DNA of 64,000 bases, taken from positions 6,200,001 through 6,264,000 of the forward strand of contig OY725490.1 of the NCBI GenBank assembly GCA_963281255.1, in the 5' to 3' direction. A program made the translations under genes and the position numbers. The stretch comes from Aphrocallistes beatrix. Taxonomy: Eukaryota > Porifera > Hexactinellida > Sceptrulophora > Aphrocallistidae. Below the pieces are notes generated by a model, which made no database searches, had not been told where the DNA came from, and saw nothing but the letters and a program-made list of their open reading frames with translations. Every line of letters begins with the position of its first letter. Position 1 is the stretch's first letter. This document shows positions 10,480-21,077 of the stretch, piece after piece.

Positions 10480-11544
10480 TCAGTTAGCAGTAACGATGAC
10501 AGTAGCAGCTAGCAGCACTAGCAGCATCAAGACGTTGGTGCCTATAGGAGATGCGCCACTCAAAGTAACCGCTCCAAACTGGAAAGAGGCTGGCGCCACG
10601 TAGTGGTTAGCATCTTCCCAGCCCGTGCCCAACTCTGGCGGAATCCAAAATGCAAATGCGAAATAGGCAGTTTCACCCTTGCGGAAGATAGCATCTGTGT
10701 TCTCGAGTGTGCTGAGCGGGCGTGACCATTCGTAGATGTAGTCCCCTTCAGCTCCATTAGTCCCGAAGGGATACTGCGATGAATCGATAGCGCTATGGCT
10801 CCAAGCGTACCGGATCTGATTCTGGTACTGAGTTCTCTCCTCCCTAAACTCTCTGACGTAGCTTGAACCGCTTCCATCGTCTGAGCGAAGGCATGGATGG
10901 ACAGAAAATTCGTCATCTGAGTTGCTTGTACGATCATTTCCAGTGAAAAGTCGCTCTACTGCTTGCTGGTGCGCACCTTCAGTTTCAGGATTATAATTTA
11001 CTGAATTCCCACCATCTGGAAATACATGTGGTTGTCTCCAAGGGTACTGAACACCAGGAAGTGCTCCAGGACTCGCAGTCTCCATGTGCCAGATGTCGAC
11101 CAGATGTGCAGCACAGCCACACTGCCCATTGGCGCACTTGTCCCGTACCTGAGTACAGTTAGAACTGTCCTGAACTAGGATAGAACAGCCGCCCATGTTA
11201 TTCATTGTTGCATTCTCCCCGATCTTCCACATCACGGCCACTGAATGTGCGAGTGGATTACCGCCTGTGAGGTTGAAGAAGTAGCGTCCAGTGATGGTTG
11301 CGAGCACATAAATATTCGCGTCGTCGTGGGCGAATCGAGCTCGGATCCCATTCGCAATGGATCCGCTATCTGGCAGGCCAACCTGACGCAGGTCCATCGT
11401 GATTTCATCAGTGATACAACTGCGCCAATCATCAATTTGACCATCCACATTGATGCCTGAGCAGGACCTGGCTGTCGTTTCTGGTGTTTGAGAGTTGGAA
11501 TTATAAACTAGGAGAAGAGTGATGATGATTGGGAAAATCCTCAT
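10480..11544 (-). CDS. Secreted ethylbenzene-dehydrogenase-like heme-domain protein, probably GPI-anchored
   Basis: The frame is read from the ATG at 11544; the open frame extends 15 bases further, but only to a GTG. The product is 354 residues. It begins with a signal peptide (MRIFPIIITLLLVYNSNSQ). The mature part opens with GINVDGQIDDWRSC, the start typical of the EB_dh / cytochrome c-552-like family (heme-b gamma subunits of DMSO-reductase-type enzymes). Later pieces such as FAHDDANIYVLATITGRYFF, AVMWKIGENATM, HLVDIWHMETASPG and FAFAFWIPPE fit the beta-sandwich. Several paired cysteines suggest an extracellular fold. The last 20 residues are hydrophobic after a small-residue stretch (SGASPIG), which fits a GPI signal or a membrane anchor. 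Enzymatic role unknown. Confidence 0.8.
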   Translation of the reverse strand: MRIFPIIITLLLVYNSNSQTPETTARSCSGINVDGQIDDWRSCITDEITMDLRQVGLPDSGSIANGIRARFAHDDANIYVLATITGRYFFNLTGGNPLAHSVAVMWKIGENATMNNMGGCSILVQDSSNCTQVRDKCANGQCGCAAHLVDIWHMETASPGALPGVQYPWRQPHVFPDGGNSVNYNPETEGAHQQAVERLFTGNDRTSNSDDEFSVHPCLRSDDGSGSSYVREFREERTQYQNQIRYAWSHSAIDSSQYPFGTNGAEGDYIYEWSRPLSTLENTDAIFRKGETAYFAFAFWIPPELGTGWEDANHYVAPASFQFGAVTLSGASPIGTNVLMLLVLLAATVIVTAN

Positions 11545-11612
11545 TGTGTTATAAGGCACGAACTATCAAGGTTAAATTCAATTATCTAGTCTTAGTGTAA
11601 TGCAATTTAGGT

Positions 11613-11623
11613 CTTTATATATA
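11613..11623 (-). promoter_or_regulatory. TATA box of the EB_dh-like gene
   Basis: On the minus strand the sequence reads TATATATAAAG about 70 bases before the ATG at 11544, a plausible core promoter. Confidence 0.5.
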
Positions 11624-11859
11624 CTTCAGTACAACTGAATCTAAGGTCGTTGTATACGTCATAGAAGGTATAGTGAATCAAAAAATGGTGGAAAGGAAGG
11701 ATTTACCGTAAGTCTTTTTTTCTAAGGAGTAAGGAATTTATCACCTCATTGAGGGGCGATTATTCTAGGGCCGGCTACTCTAGTTTATACGGTATTTGAT
11801 GATTTGGCCCTGTCGTGAAATTAACGTGTATTTTTGCATCTTGAAGGAACCTACATACC

Positions 11860-11962
11860 AAATTTGATAAAAAGAAAAATCGGACTATTAAATTTCGCAA
11901 AAAGCGACACAATCAAGAGGTTGACCCAACTAACTGGTGTTCTATTAAGCGGAGTCTATTGT
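11860..11962. repeat. Remnant of a pogo/mariner-type MITE
   Basis: The end ctattaagcggagtctattgta closely resembles the terminal repeat of the intact MITEs at 23946-24135 and 46678-46864. Its other end is not recognisable. Confidence 0.45.
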
Positions 11963-12098
11963 ATTTCATTGTATCTTGCAACCTCAGTAATATTGTCCGG
12001 AGTAACGGTAAGTATAAATAGAAGGGAAAGAGGACAAAATTTACAATCATTGAAAATATAGCGTACCAATCTGTCAAGAAAAATGTTAAATGCGTTAT

Positions 12099-12560
12099 CC
12101 TTACTATTAAAACTCGATTATTGTTTGTTTATATATATATATATATATATCTGTAACGAATTGATTGAAGAAACTGCCCGGCACAGAAAGCTGATTTTTG
12201 GCATGTGGGAGTCTTTTGGCTATGGCTCCAGTAAGTTCTGAGTTCAGAGCAAAATGTCGACTCATCATGGAATTATGACGTCATTGTCACATTTTTAAAA
12301 GTTAAGCAACACAGTTATTCGAGCATAACTCAGCCATTATAGGAGATAGAAGGCTGAAATTTTAATAGAATCTGTATACTACTAACATACCTCACATATG
12401 ATGCGACTTTCATCCAAAAATGATGACTCATCACTTTGTTATGACGTCATCATTACGCATAAAAAATTTTTAAATTGACAAATTTGGTGATTTTTCGAGT
12501 GAAATCGATTTTAAAACACTAAGATGGACATATTTAGAGATGTTATCTCCCTTATAATTA
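12099..12560. repeat. AT-rich dispersed repeat with TA microsatellite and paired AP-1/CRE-like motifs
   Basis: It starts with an inverted copy of the TTAATCGAGTTTTAATAGTAAGGAT-type word (about 12101-12125) and a TA run (12131-12150). Two similar blocks follow with actcatc then tgacgtca: CRE at 12276-12283, and TGACTCA 12424-12430 plus CRE 12442-12449. No gene is visible here. Confidence 0.5.
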
Positions 12561-12587
12561 ACCAATGTGACCCCAGGCGACCGAAGG

Positions 12588-12650
12588 GAGCCTCCGGCTG
12601 ACACGAAGTGTCCGCCAGCCGCGCAGCGCAAGCAAGCGAAGCGCGCTTGT
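12588..12650. repeat. GC-rich dispersed repeat (copy 1 of 3)
   Basis: A GC-rich stretch with a gacac..gtgtccgcc palindrome, then gcgcagcgcaagcaagcg. It aligns in the opposite orientation with 42471-42526, and its second half aligns with 63721-63747. It stands out from the AT-rich surroundings and is probably an end of one transposon family. Confidence 0.6.
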
Positions 12651-13177
12651 CTCTTTGAAAATTAGTGGAGGAACGCCGCGTCGAAATTTTTTTAATTTCA
12701 GTGAGTGGTCTTAACCATTTTTCCGGGACTGTTAGATAGTCTACTGATTCTACTCTATTATATATTTCTGTTTTAGATTTGCGGTTATTTTTGCTTACAA
12801 TTTAGTCTGTCAGGTTTAGTTATTTGAAAAGTGATTCCAAATATTCAAATTCGAATCATGCTCTAATTAATTTCTCAAACTTTATTGAAACAACCCACTC
12901 AAAATTCCTTGTGATAATTTTAATTTCGAGAAATCATGTTTAATTTGTCTATGAAAAGAATAGTTTATGTGATCACTTAGTAAAAAATTTAACAGTCGAT
13001 TCGTTATCCACGCACTAGACATATTTTTGCAAGATCATAATGATCAAATACTACAGTTAATATCGTATGCCTCTACGTATGATGAACTAGTTTATCTAGT
13101 TGACGCAACTAGCAAATGTGAGATTTAGTTGTGGTAAATCAACAGTTACAAATTACTTCTAACCAACTAGCAATCTT

Positions 13178-14341
13178 ATGGCCACCCAGCTCCCAGGACC
13201 AATTTCTCCATTTGATACGATCGATTATCTAAATGCTGTATCATTACAAATCAGAAGAACTTTCAACAGACTGATAGCACAATTAGTCCTGAGAAAAGAA
13301 GCACTCTTGCTAAAAGTCGCCCGAATTCGAGATGAATATCAGAGAAGGGAGGACTCTCGAAAGGAAAGACATCAGATGGCACCAAGTCCACCCAGTACAC
13401 AGTTGGATATTCCAGAAAAGGCTCTGACCAAACTGCCACATTTCCAGCATCACACATTTAGGACACTACAAAATATGATCAAAACGTTTGGAGAGGTTAG
13501 CATGTGTGAAATTCCCAACTTCTCTGAGAAAATCCGTCCTCTCTTAGCAATCGGAGGGAACGGCTATAAAATCAGGGAATTCAAGTATCCAAGAGCCATC
13601 GCCATTGATGAGGCAAACGAAAACCTCTTCATCGGAGATTGTGGTAACGGTCGCATACAGATACTTTCATTCGTAGGGAATTTTATTTCACAGTTTGGCA
13701 TGGGCGTTCTTAAATGGCCTTGGGGGATAGGTGTGACTAAAGATAAAATATTTGTCACTGATATCATCCTCCACGCTTTATTGACTTTTGATAGAAACAA
13801 TTTTCAACTGATCTCCACAGTAGGTGGCTACGGGGGGGGAAATGGTCAACTGAATAATCCTCGTGGCTTGTCGTTTGATATGAATGGTGATGTTTACATA
13901 GCAGATAGTGTGAACAACCGCGTGTCCGTATTTACTGAGCTGCTTACATTTGTTCATTGCTTTGGTGATGGACAGCTGAAAGAGCCTCAAGATGTGAAAC
14001 TAACTCTGAAGTGTGTTGTGGTGCTAGACACCAGTCCGAATTGTGTGCGATTCTTTTTGAGAAATGGAAATTTTCTGCATTCTTGCGTTTCTCAAGGAGA
14101 TCTATGCCAAGTTTGGAACCCCTTCTTCTTTTGCATAGATTCCCATCAAAATATAATAATTAGTGACTACAACCATCACGCTATCAAAATATTCTCAATC
14201 AACGGAGAGATTGTTCACACCATTGGCTGTAAAGGGCAGGAGAAGGGAGAGTTCATCTCTCCTTATGGCATCGCGTTATCTTGTTCTGGAGTGCTCTTCA
14301 TCGTGTCTGAAAATCTTAACTATGCTCTGCAAGCTTTTTAA
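13178..14341 (+). CDS. Coiled-coil / NHL-repeat protein B (387 aa)
   Basis: Single-exon gene. Residues about 15-75 form an amphipathic, charged helix (FNRLIAQLVLRKEALLLKVA) like the coiled coil of TRIM-type proteins, but no RING or B-box is present. Residues about 115-387 are NHL repeats, for example FKYPRAIAIDEANENLFIGD, then CGNGRIQILSF, LKWPWGIGVTKDKIFVTDII and LNNPRGLSFDMNGDVYIADS. The predicted product is a homodimeric cytosolic propeller protein. It is a diverged relative of the group I genes further right, keeping the leader-plus-propeller layout. The ATG at 13178 starts a full coiled-coil leader, which supports the start. Confidence 0.87.
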   Translation: MATQLPGPISPFDTIDYLNAVSLQIRRTFNRLIAQLVLRKEALLLKVARIRDEYQRREDSRKERHQMAPSPPSTQLDIPEKALTKLPHFQHHTFRTLQNMIKTFGEVSMCEIPNFSEKIRPLLAIGGNGYKIREFKYPRAIAIDEANENLFIGDCGNGRIQILSFVGNFISQFGMGVLKWPWGIGVTKDKIFVTDIILHALLTFDRNNFQLISTVGGYGGGNGQLNNPRGLSFDMNGDVYIADSVNNRVSVFTELLTFVHCFGDGQLKEPQDVKLTLKCVVVLDTSPNCVRFFLRNGNFLHSCVSQGDLCQVWNPFFFCIDSHQNIIISDYNHHAIKIFSINGEIVHTIGCKGQEKGEFISPYGIALSCSGVLFIVSENLNYALQAF

Positions 14342-14743
14342 TTTCTTTTTTAGTTTATGCTCAAGTTTGTTTTAGATCTTTCTTTATTCCAAACAGTAGT
14401 TTGATTTCGTTAAATTTTCAATAATTTTAGTTGAACCTTTTATTTCTTTTTGTAGTGTTGATTCAATCTAACATTTACACCCTTTTTTGTAATGTTTGTC
14501 TAAATTATTGTTAATTGTGTTTATTTACTACGATGCTAGGTCTAATCTACATACGTACAGACTTAAAAGTTAAAACACACATTTCTATCTTTGTTAGTTA
14601 AGCCCGACAAAATAAGAATGTTCATTATGGATCCATTATGGATGACTTTTTACTTACTACTTTTTTACCCAGCAAAAAAATCGAATCCACGTTTTATTAT
14701 AATATATATCATATACGTACGTAATTAATTAGAGGTTTAAACA

Positions 14744-14843
14744 GCCTCCCACAGACGGGAGTGAGTGTTTCCACATTCTTGGGTTGACGTCGCGTCACCA
14801 ACTCAGGAAATGTGTAAGCACACTCCCATCCCGTCTGTGGAGG
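14744..14843. repeat. Short hairpin MITE
   Basis: The left end cctcccacagacgggagtg is inverted at the right end (cactcccatcccgtctgtggagg), and the homology extends inward (gtgtttccacatt / aaatgtgtaagcac). The total is about 100 bases. Confidence 0.7.
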
Positions 14844-15016
14844 ATTTTTACTTACTGGAGGAGAGCCAATCAAGCTTTAGACTCCTGTAAAACATAGGTC
14901 CCAAGTGACCCGCATTTGAGGATCGAAACCCGCTGTCCGCATTCACTCTGAAATCTGCATCTCTCGCAAATACAAGAATCAGATATCATTAACCGGTAAA
15001 TTCATTTTATTCACCT

Positions 15017-15226
15017 CAAATTAATTATTAGTTTTTATTGTCTTTCATTCATAAAAAAAAGATCATTGAAAATGTTTCTAAAGATTCAAAAATTTTTTAG
15101 GGAATAGCATTTCATCGAGAATCAAATTAATTATTAGTTTTTATTGTCTTTCATTAATAAAAAAAGGATCATTAAAATGTTTCTAAAGATTCAAAAATTT
15201 TTTAGGCAATAGCATTTCATCGAGAA
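15017..15226. repeat. Direct tandem duplication, about 106-base unit, two copies
   Basis: 15017-15122 and 15123-15226 are near-identical direct copies starting caaattaattattagttttt and differing by a few single bases. The rest of 14342-15997 (other than the MITE at 14744) shows no supported gene. Confidence 0.85.
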
Positions 15227-15997
15227 TAAATTATAATATTTGTTTAAGAGCATGGCCATGATCCTCCAAGTATCTCACTTCAATGATTATTTCTTAATAT
15301 TCTAGGTGCCATGCTTTGGAATAGTATCAAAGCTTGGCCCAGATCAAAACTAGGCGACTATGGTTATTAGTTACTACGGTGACCCGCATTAGGCCCACTC
15401 AAACTTGAGACCTATGATAAGACAGTGAAAACCAAGACCGGAAGCGCTGAACTTGCGCTCCCGCTCGCACCCTACATGGAACTATAGGACTGTTTCCGGT
15501 TATGGCTAATGGTAATCAGACTTGAGATCCCGCACTCGAGTATCAGACTCATTCGCACCCTTAAAAATTAATAATATACGATTATTAATGGCAGTTTAAA
15601 GACTGGACAAATTACGTGATTTTCCGGATACTTAAATACAAACTCTAGTAAATAGATAGGAATGCGAGCCTCATTGAAATACACGCGATCGCATTTCCGC
15701 TCTTTGGACAACACTGCCGTAAAAGTATAGAGCGAAGTTTTCTAAATTCGCTTTTATTAAAATAAATTGATCATTTGGCTGTGGAATTTATATTAGGTGT
15801 AACACATTTTGACATCGTTTTAAGTTTTTTAAAATATAAAATTTCAAATAAAACGAGATGTGATAGGAACTCCTTGTTCTAATGATCACTGCGCCTTGTT
15901 GAAATCACAATGATATCTACTTAAAATATTGAGATACACTCTACAGGAAGTCTAACATATTTTACTTGTTATGGGCATTAGGATTATGATGGATTGA

Positions 15998-17545
15998 ATG
16001 GCGATTTTGAACCTAGACCTTCCTAACTCAATTTTCACACAAATATTCTCGATCGGTTTACTCCTATTCCTGTTAACTTGGACTTATTATTGCTTCCGTT
16101 CAATATATTCATTTTGGACTTATTGTAAAATTATATGTAAAATCCCTGGACCAAAGAGGCATCCATTATGGGGAACATTGCACAAATTTCAGCCTAATGA
16201 AGAAGGGATTGTAGGAATACACAATTACATTTTGGATCATCCAGATGAACGAATTATGCTCGCAAGTGTTGGTCCTTTTATACATTTCGTGCGGTTATTT
16301 TATCCTGAAGAAATTGAACAATTGCTATGCATGAAGCACAATATATTGCCCAAGAACAAAATGCTCTATGGGATTCTGAAACAATTTATAGGAGATGGGC
16401 TGCTTACTTCAAATTTTGACAAATGGCAGTATAGAAGGAAGCTGCTCACTCCTGGATTCCACTACGATGTCTTAATACCTTACGTCTCTGTTTTTAATGA
16501 CTCAGTTGAAGTATTCATTGACAAATGTGACAGACAGATAAAGGACGGGAAGGATTGGATCGGGATATTCGAGACCGTGACCCTCCTGACTCTAGATAAC
16601 ATGTTAAAGTGTGTCTGCTCCTATGAAAGCCATTGCCAGTGTATGCAGGAAGATGATGAGTACGTGTCAGCTCTTAAAGATAATACAGAGTTAGCTAAGT
16701 TACAAGTTTTCTATTTTCCTTACCTAATAAAACCTATCTTCTATCTTTCTCCGGATGGAGCTCGATGGAGAAAGAATTGTAAGATAGTTCAGGAACACGC
16801 TCTTAAAGTGATCCGACATAGAAGGGACCATCTACTCTCTGGTCAAGGTGATTTGACAGCTAAACCATACAAAGATTTCATTGACATACTTCTAACAGCT
16901 CGAGATGGAGAGGGTAATGGTCTCACGAATCAGGACATCGTTGAAGAGATGACGACTTTTATATTCCGAGGTCATGACACCACTGCATCTGGTGTATCTT
17001 GGACTCTCTATCTGCTAGCTGCACACCCTCATTGCCAGGATTTGTGTAGGGAAGAAATCCGAGCTATCTTGAATGGGCGTGATTCTGAAAGAATCCAATG
17101 GGAAGATCTGCCTAAACTTCATTATCTTTCAATGTGCATTAAAGAGTCATTACGTCTCTACCCACCTGTGCACGATGTGTTCCGTACTAATGTCAAAGAC
17201 ATAAATCTTGGAGGATATTTGATTCCTAAAGGGACAAACATAGATATCGGTATTGCGAGTATTCATCGCAATCCACATATCTGGGAAAATCCGGATACAT
17301 TCAACCCTCTGCGATTTGATTGTGATTCACCTGGAGGTCATCCTTTCGCTTTTATTCCTTTTTCAGGAGGTCAGAGGAACTGTATCGGGCAGAAATTCGC
17401 GTTTAATGAAGAGCTCATAACAATCGCAAGGATTATCAACCGCTACAATTTGGAATCTCTGACGAAGAGTTTCAGGAGAATGCCTGGGATCGTTTATAAG
17501 CCTGAGCAAGACATAAGGATAAAACTGTCCCAAGTGATATATTGA
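15998..17545 (+). CDS. Cytochrome P450, CYP4-clan, copy 1 (515 aa)
   Basis: Microsomal monooxygenase. Residues about 14-36 form the N-terminal membrane anchor, followed by the proline hinge (KIPGPKRHPLWG). The I-helix is FIFRGHDTTASGVSW, the K-helix ExxR is in KESLRLYPP, the PxRF-type motif is NPLRF, and the heme-thiolate loop is PFSGGQRNCIG (Cys ligand). Length and motifs match CYP4-type fatty-acid/eicosanoid hydroxylases. The glutamate that many CYP4 enzymes use for a covalent heme link (FEGHDTT) is arginine here. Intronless. Residues about 138-411 are almost identical to the second P450 while both ends differ, which points to gene conversion. Substrate unknown. Confidence 0.93.
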   Translation: MAILNLDLPNSIFTQIFSIGLLLFLLTWTYYCFRSIYSFWTYCKIICKIPGPKRHPLWGTLHKFQPNEEGIVGIHNYILDHPDERIMLASVGPFIHFVRLFYPEEIEQLLCMKHNILPKNKMLYGILKQFIGDGLLTSNFDKWQYRRKLLTPGFHYDVLIPYVSVFNDSVEVFIDKCDRQIKDGKDWIGIFETVTLLTLDNMLKCVCSYESHCQCMQEDDEYVSALKDNTELAKLQVFYFPYLIKPIFYLSPDGARWRKNCKIVQEHALKVIRHRRDHLLSGQGDLTAKPYKDFIDILLTARDGEGNGLTNQDIVEEMTTFIFRGHDTTASGVSWTLYLLAAHPHCQDLCREEIRAILNGRDSERIQWEDLPKLHYLSMCIKESLRLYPPVHDVFRTNVKDINLGGYLIPKGTNIDIGIASIHRNPHIWENPDTFNPLRFDCDSPGGHPFAFIPFSGGQRNCIGQKFAFNEELITIARIINRYNLESLTKSFRRMPGIVYKPEQDIRIKLSQVIY

Positions 17546-18054
17546 CTTCTAATATTATCCCTTTTTATTCTTGTATCCTTTTTTTACATATTAAGTTCGT
17601 ATCTATCTTTAACTACATATAACTTCAGAATATTCAAATATTCAATTAAATAATTTCAGTCCAAAATGTTTACAGATCGATCATATACACACAACATTTG
17701 TCATTGACAATCTCGATGAAGATTTCTTGCAACCTCAATAACGTTCTATGATGGCTTGTACGTATAACAAGTGCTTTTTAGAACAGGGTCGGCAACCTTT
17801 GTCCGCTGCGTGCCTAGTTTAGGTGACATTAGGAGTACTATTGGTACTCAGAAATTTCAAAGCAATAATATTGCATTAGGGTTCATACAAATTATTTTAG
17901 CTGCATGGCCTACTTAATACACGCCCGTGTATGTAACCGAGAGGCCTGAAAAATAGAAGGCCAGTTTTAACACAGTTCAAAGTTCAATTAGACCGATAAA
18001 TCAAAACCCGTATACGATATGCATTTGAAATGTATTATTACTAGTATAGTTATA

Positions 18055-18849
18055 TACAAACATCATATCAATGTAATTCAGCTGTTAAAAAGTTGATATG
18101 TCATCATGTGATTTCGCAATTGGCTCTTTTTAGAGGGAAAAATACAGCTGTTCTAGCTCATTTTAAACATCGTTATCTGCATTTATAATGCTTGATATTT
18201 TAATAAGACAACAATAGGAAGCCCTTAATATAAAAATCTTGAAATTTTAGTTGGAATGTCTGTGCATTCCTCATTTACTATGGAAACAAAAAATTGAATG
18301 TTTACACCATAACTCAAAAAGTATAGATCGTAGACACTAAGAAATTATTCCATTCAATCCGCAAGTAATTACTTCCTATATGATGATAAAATACTCTTCA
18401 TGTATTTATTTTCAATATTCTTTGAGTTATGTAGGATTTACTACGATCTATAGAGCATATTGAGATGTGTGGAAATCTTCAAATAATATTAAAAATAAAC
18501 ACTTGAACAGTATTATCATCATATGGGAAGTAATAACTTGCGGATTGAATGGTGTAATTTCTTAGTGTCTACGATCTATACATTTTGATTTATGACTTAA
18601 ACATTCAATTTATGTTTCCATAGCAACTGAGGAATGCATAGATATTCCAAATAAAATTTTCAGATTTTTTATATCATGGGCTTCCTATTGTTGTCTTAAT
18701 AAAATATCAAGCATTAGAATGCAGATAACGATGTTTAAAATGAGCTAGAACAGCTGTATTTTTCGCTCTAAAAAGAGCCTATTGCGCAATCAATGATGAC
18801 ATATCAACTTTTCGACAGCTGAATTACATACCCTGATATGATGTTTGTA
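18055..18849. repeat. Large foldback element, arms of about 340 bases
   Basis: The left arm, about 18055-18395, is mirrored as a diverged inverted copy at about 18510-18849. Matching words include tacaaacatcatatc, attcagctgtt, acagctgttctagctcattttaaacatcg, agacaacaataggaagc and gcggattgaatgg. The spacer is about 110 bases. No coding capacity is seen. Confidence 0.85.
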
Positions 18850-18857
18850 TGGTAATA

Positions 18858-19037
18858 CAGTAGAACTCGGATAAGACGTACCCCTTCGGGAAGGAATTAT
18901 TAGTAAGTAGTAAGTACTAACTGAGTTTGTACTAAATACTAGAAATCTATATTATAGATGGATTTTGATTCAGAGAAATGAGTACGTACTAAACCGATGA
19001 ACGTATTATCCGAGTACGTACTAACCGAGTTCTACTG
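18858..19037. mobile_element. Pogo/mariner-type MITE (180 bases)
   Basis: Starts cagtagaactcggataag and ends ctaaccgagttctactg, an inverted terminal repeat. TA precedes the left end. Confidence 0.65.
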
Positions 19038-19082
19038 TGATACATTTCCAAGATCTATCATATACGTAGTCCCTTACTGACC

Positions 19083-19633
19083 TTAAAACTGTGTATAACG
19101 GCCAGTACCTGTCTATATTGGCCACTACCTGCAGTGGCGGATCTAGGTGGGGGTAATGGGGGCAATTGCCCCCCCCCTTTTCTAGGAATAGGTGTTCGAA
19201 AAATCTTAGAAATTATTGGTTTGTTTTTGGTTTGATGTGATAAAAATAGCAGTAGATGGATGTTTGGGTGTTTAGGATTGAATTTTTTTTCTGGGGGGTT
19301 TACCCCTAGACCCCCCTATATTATATATACAATCGCTCACTACGTTCGCTCATTGCCCCCCCCCCTTTGACAAATCCTGGATCCGCCACTGACCTGTCTA
19401 TAACGGCCATTATCCTTTTCACCTTTTTATATGTTTATTGCAGGACCTGTTACGAACGATAAACAAGTTTCAGGTAATTACTTCAAGTAATGGATTTCTA
19501 ATTACTTGATATTTATTGCACTACGTTGATACCTTCTGGAGATTAAAACAATCACCTGTATATAACGGTCACCTGTGTATAACGGCCAATTTTGTCCAGT
19601 CCCTTGGGTGGCCGTTATATACAGGTTCCACTG
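19083..19633. mobile_element. Pogo/mariner-type MITE, left-truncated, with inserted element
   Basis: Its right part (19440-19633, ending ccgttatatacaggttccactg before TA) is a close copy of the right part of the intact element at 20572-20952. The left part is diverged, and it is interrupted at 19132-19391. Confidence 0.65.
19132..19391. mobile_element. Nested 260-base MITE with CAGTGGCGGATC termini
   Basis: The termini cagtggcggatctagg and cctggatccgccactg are inverted repeats, flanked on both sides by acctg (5-base duplication). It contains poly-G and poly-C tracts. Confidence 0.7.
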
Positions 19634-20571
19634 TATATTATAAGTAACAAATGGTAATTTTTTTCAATATGGTAGTAAAATTAAAGTGGCACGAATACTG
19701 ACACTTACAGAACCACAAAATTACCTTTCAATTCCTTTAAAAGTTTCTACCCGTTGAAAATATTAATTTTGCTGAGCCTCGCTTGCTATGGGTTGCCTAC
19801 CCCTACTATAGAAGTACACAACTCTGGTTGGTCGCCATTCAACCTCGGTTATTTGAATATCTCTATCTGATCCTAGATGTCTGTTAATAGGGTTGTACTG
19901 TGCGTATGTTTTCATAATGAGTCCGTGGTAGCCCAAATATGCCTCCTAATTGAGTAGAAAATACTGTAATACGTATTAATGGAGCAGATTCAATACAGAA
20001 TGATAAAAATTACTAATTTACTTAAAACATCGTACATGTTTGAACTTAGAAAGGTACGTATATTCATCGTCTTCCCCTGAATATGCACCACGACTAGAAT
20101 GAAAATATTGTTGTTGTTGCTCTTATTGGATATCTACTTTCAAATAATCATTTGGTGATTAACTTACTTGTGGCATTACACATACTCCAATTTCATGTTA
20201 AGCTGATAGAGGTTGAATTAGGCCAACTTCTCCATTATTTGAAATAACTCAAAATTATTCAGATTTTAAGATTTTGAATTTTTTTTCACGCAACTCTTTC
20301 TAGGCGAGACGTGACATTTAACAAACATTGGAGATTTATATGTACGAATAATTTATAAAATGAGTCAATAAATTGCTGTCCAAGGTGACTAATTTATTGT
20401 AGACAGTAATATTTATTAGATTGAAATTAATATTGAGAAAGTTTAATTAAATTATTGCTAATTTTTGCTGGTTTAGGATTTCTGAACCCATTCATATCAG
20501 ACTTTATAAAAAGTAATATTTCTAAATCAGATTTTATAAAGTAATAGTTCTAAATAGAGTAAATTCGTATA

Positions 20572-20952
20572 CAGTCGAACCTGCTATAACGGTCACCTGT
20601 CTATCGCGGTTACCAATGAACAGTCCCGTCCGAAATTCCATAATATTGAACCTGTGTATAGCGGTCACCTGCTCAACGCGACCAGCGGCCACCCGTTTGT
20701 AGTCCCATACTAATTAGCCCTAAAACTGTCTATAACGACCATCACCTTTTTGACCTTTTGTGTTTATTACAGGACCTGTTACGAATGATAAACAAGTTTC
20801 ATGTAATTACTTCAAGTAATGGATTTCTAAAATATATTTATTGCACTACGTTGATGCATTTTGGGGATTAAGACCTGTATATAACGGTCACATGTGTATA
20901 ACGGCCAATTTTGTCCAGTCCCTTGGGTGGCCGTGACATACAGGTTCCACTG
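20572..20952. mobile_element. Pogo/mariner-type MITE (381 bases)
   Basis: Begins cagtcgaacctgctataacgg and ends acaggttccactg, flanked by TA on each side. It has internal repeats of the tataacggtcacctg type. The sequence between 19640 and 20571 holds no recognisable gene. Confidence 0.7.
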
Positions 20953-21077
20953 TATATTTAATTATGGGGAACCTCGAGATCCGGCACAAGCGTCCACTCC
21001 CAACGATGTCGCATCTTAAAGGCTTACTTGTATAGAGTTTTTACTGATGTATTATATTTTAATGTTTAGTTAAATAA

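Larger units (their letters stand above)
17784..19805. mobile_element. hAT-like element bearing nested insertions
   Basis: The left end cagggtcggcaacc and the inverted right end ggttgcctacccctac resemble hAT termini of the CAGGGGTCGGCAA type. The possible 8-base duplications ttttagaa and ctatagaa match at 6 of 8 positions. No transposase was seen. Inside lie a large foldback element (18055-18849) and pogo-type MITEs. Confidence 0.45.

Noticed and set aside
11545-11559. Five extra residues at the N-terminus of the EB_dh-like protein
   Set aside because: They would require a GTG start. The next codon set begins with ATG and gives a clean signal peptide, so the start was placed at 11544.
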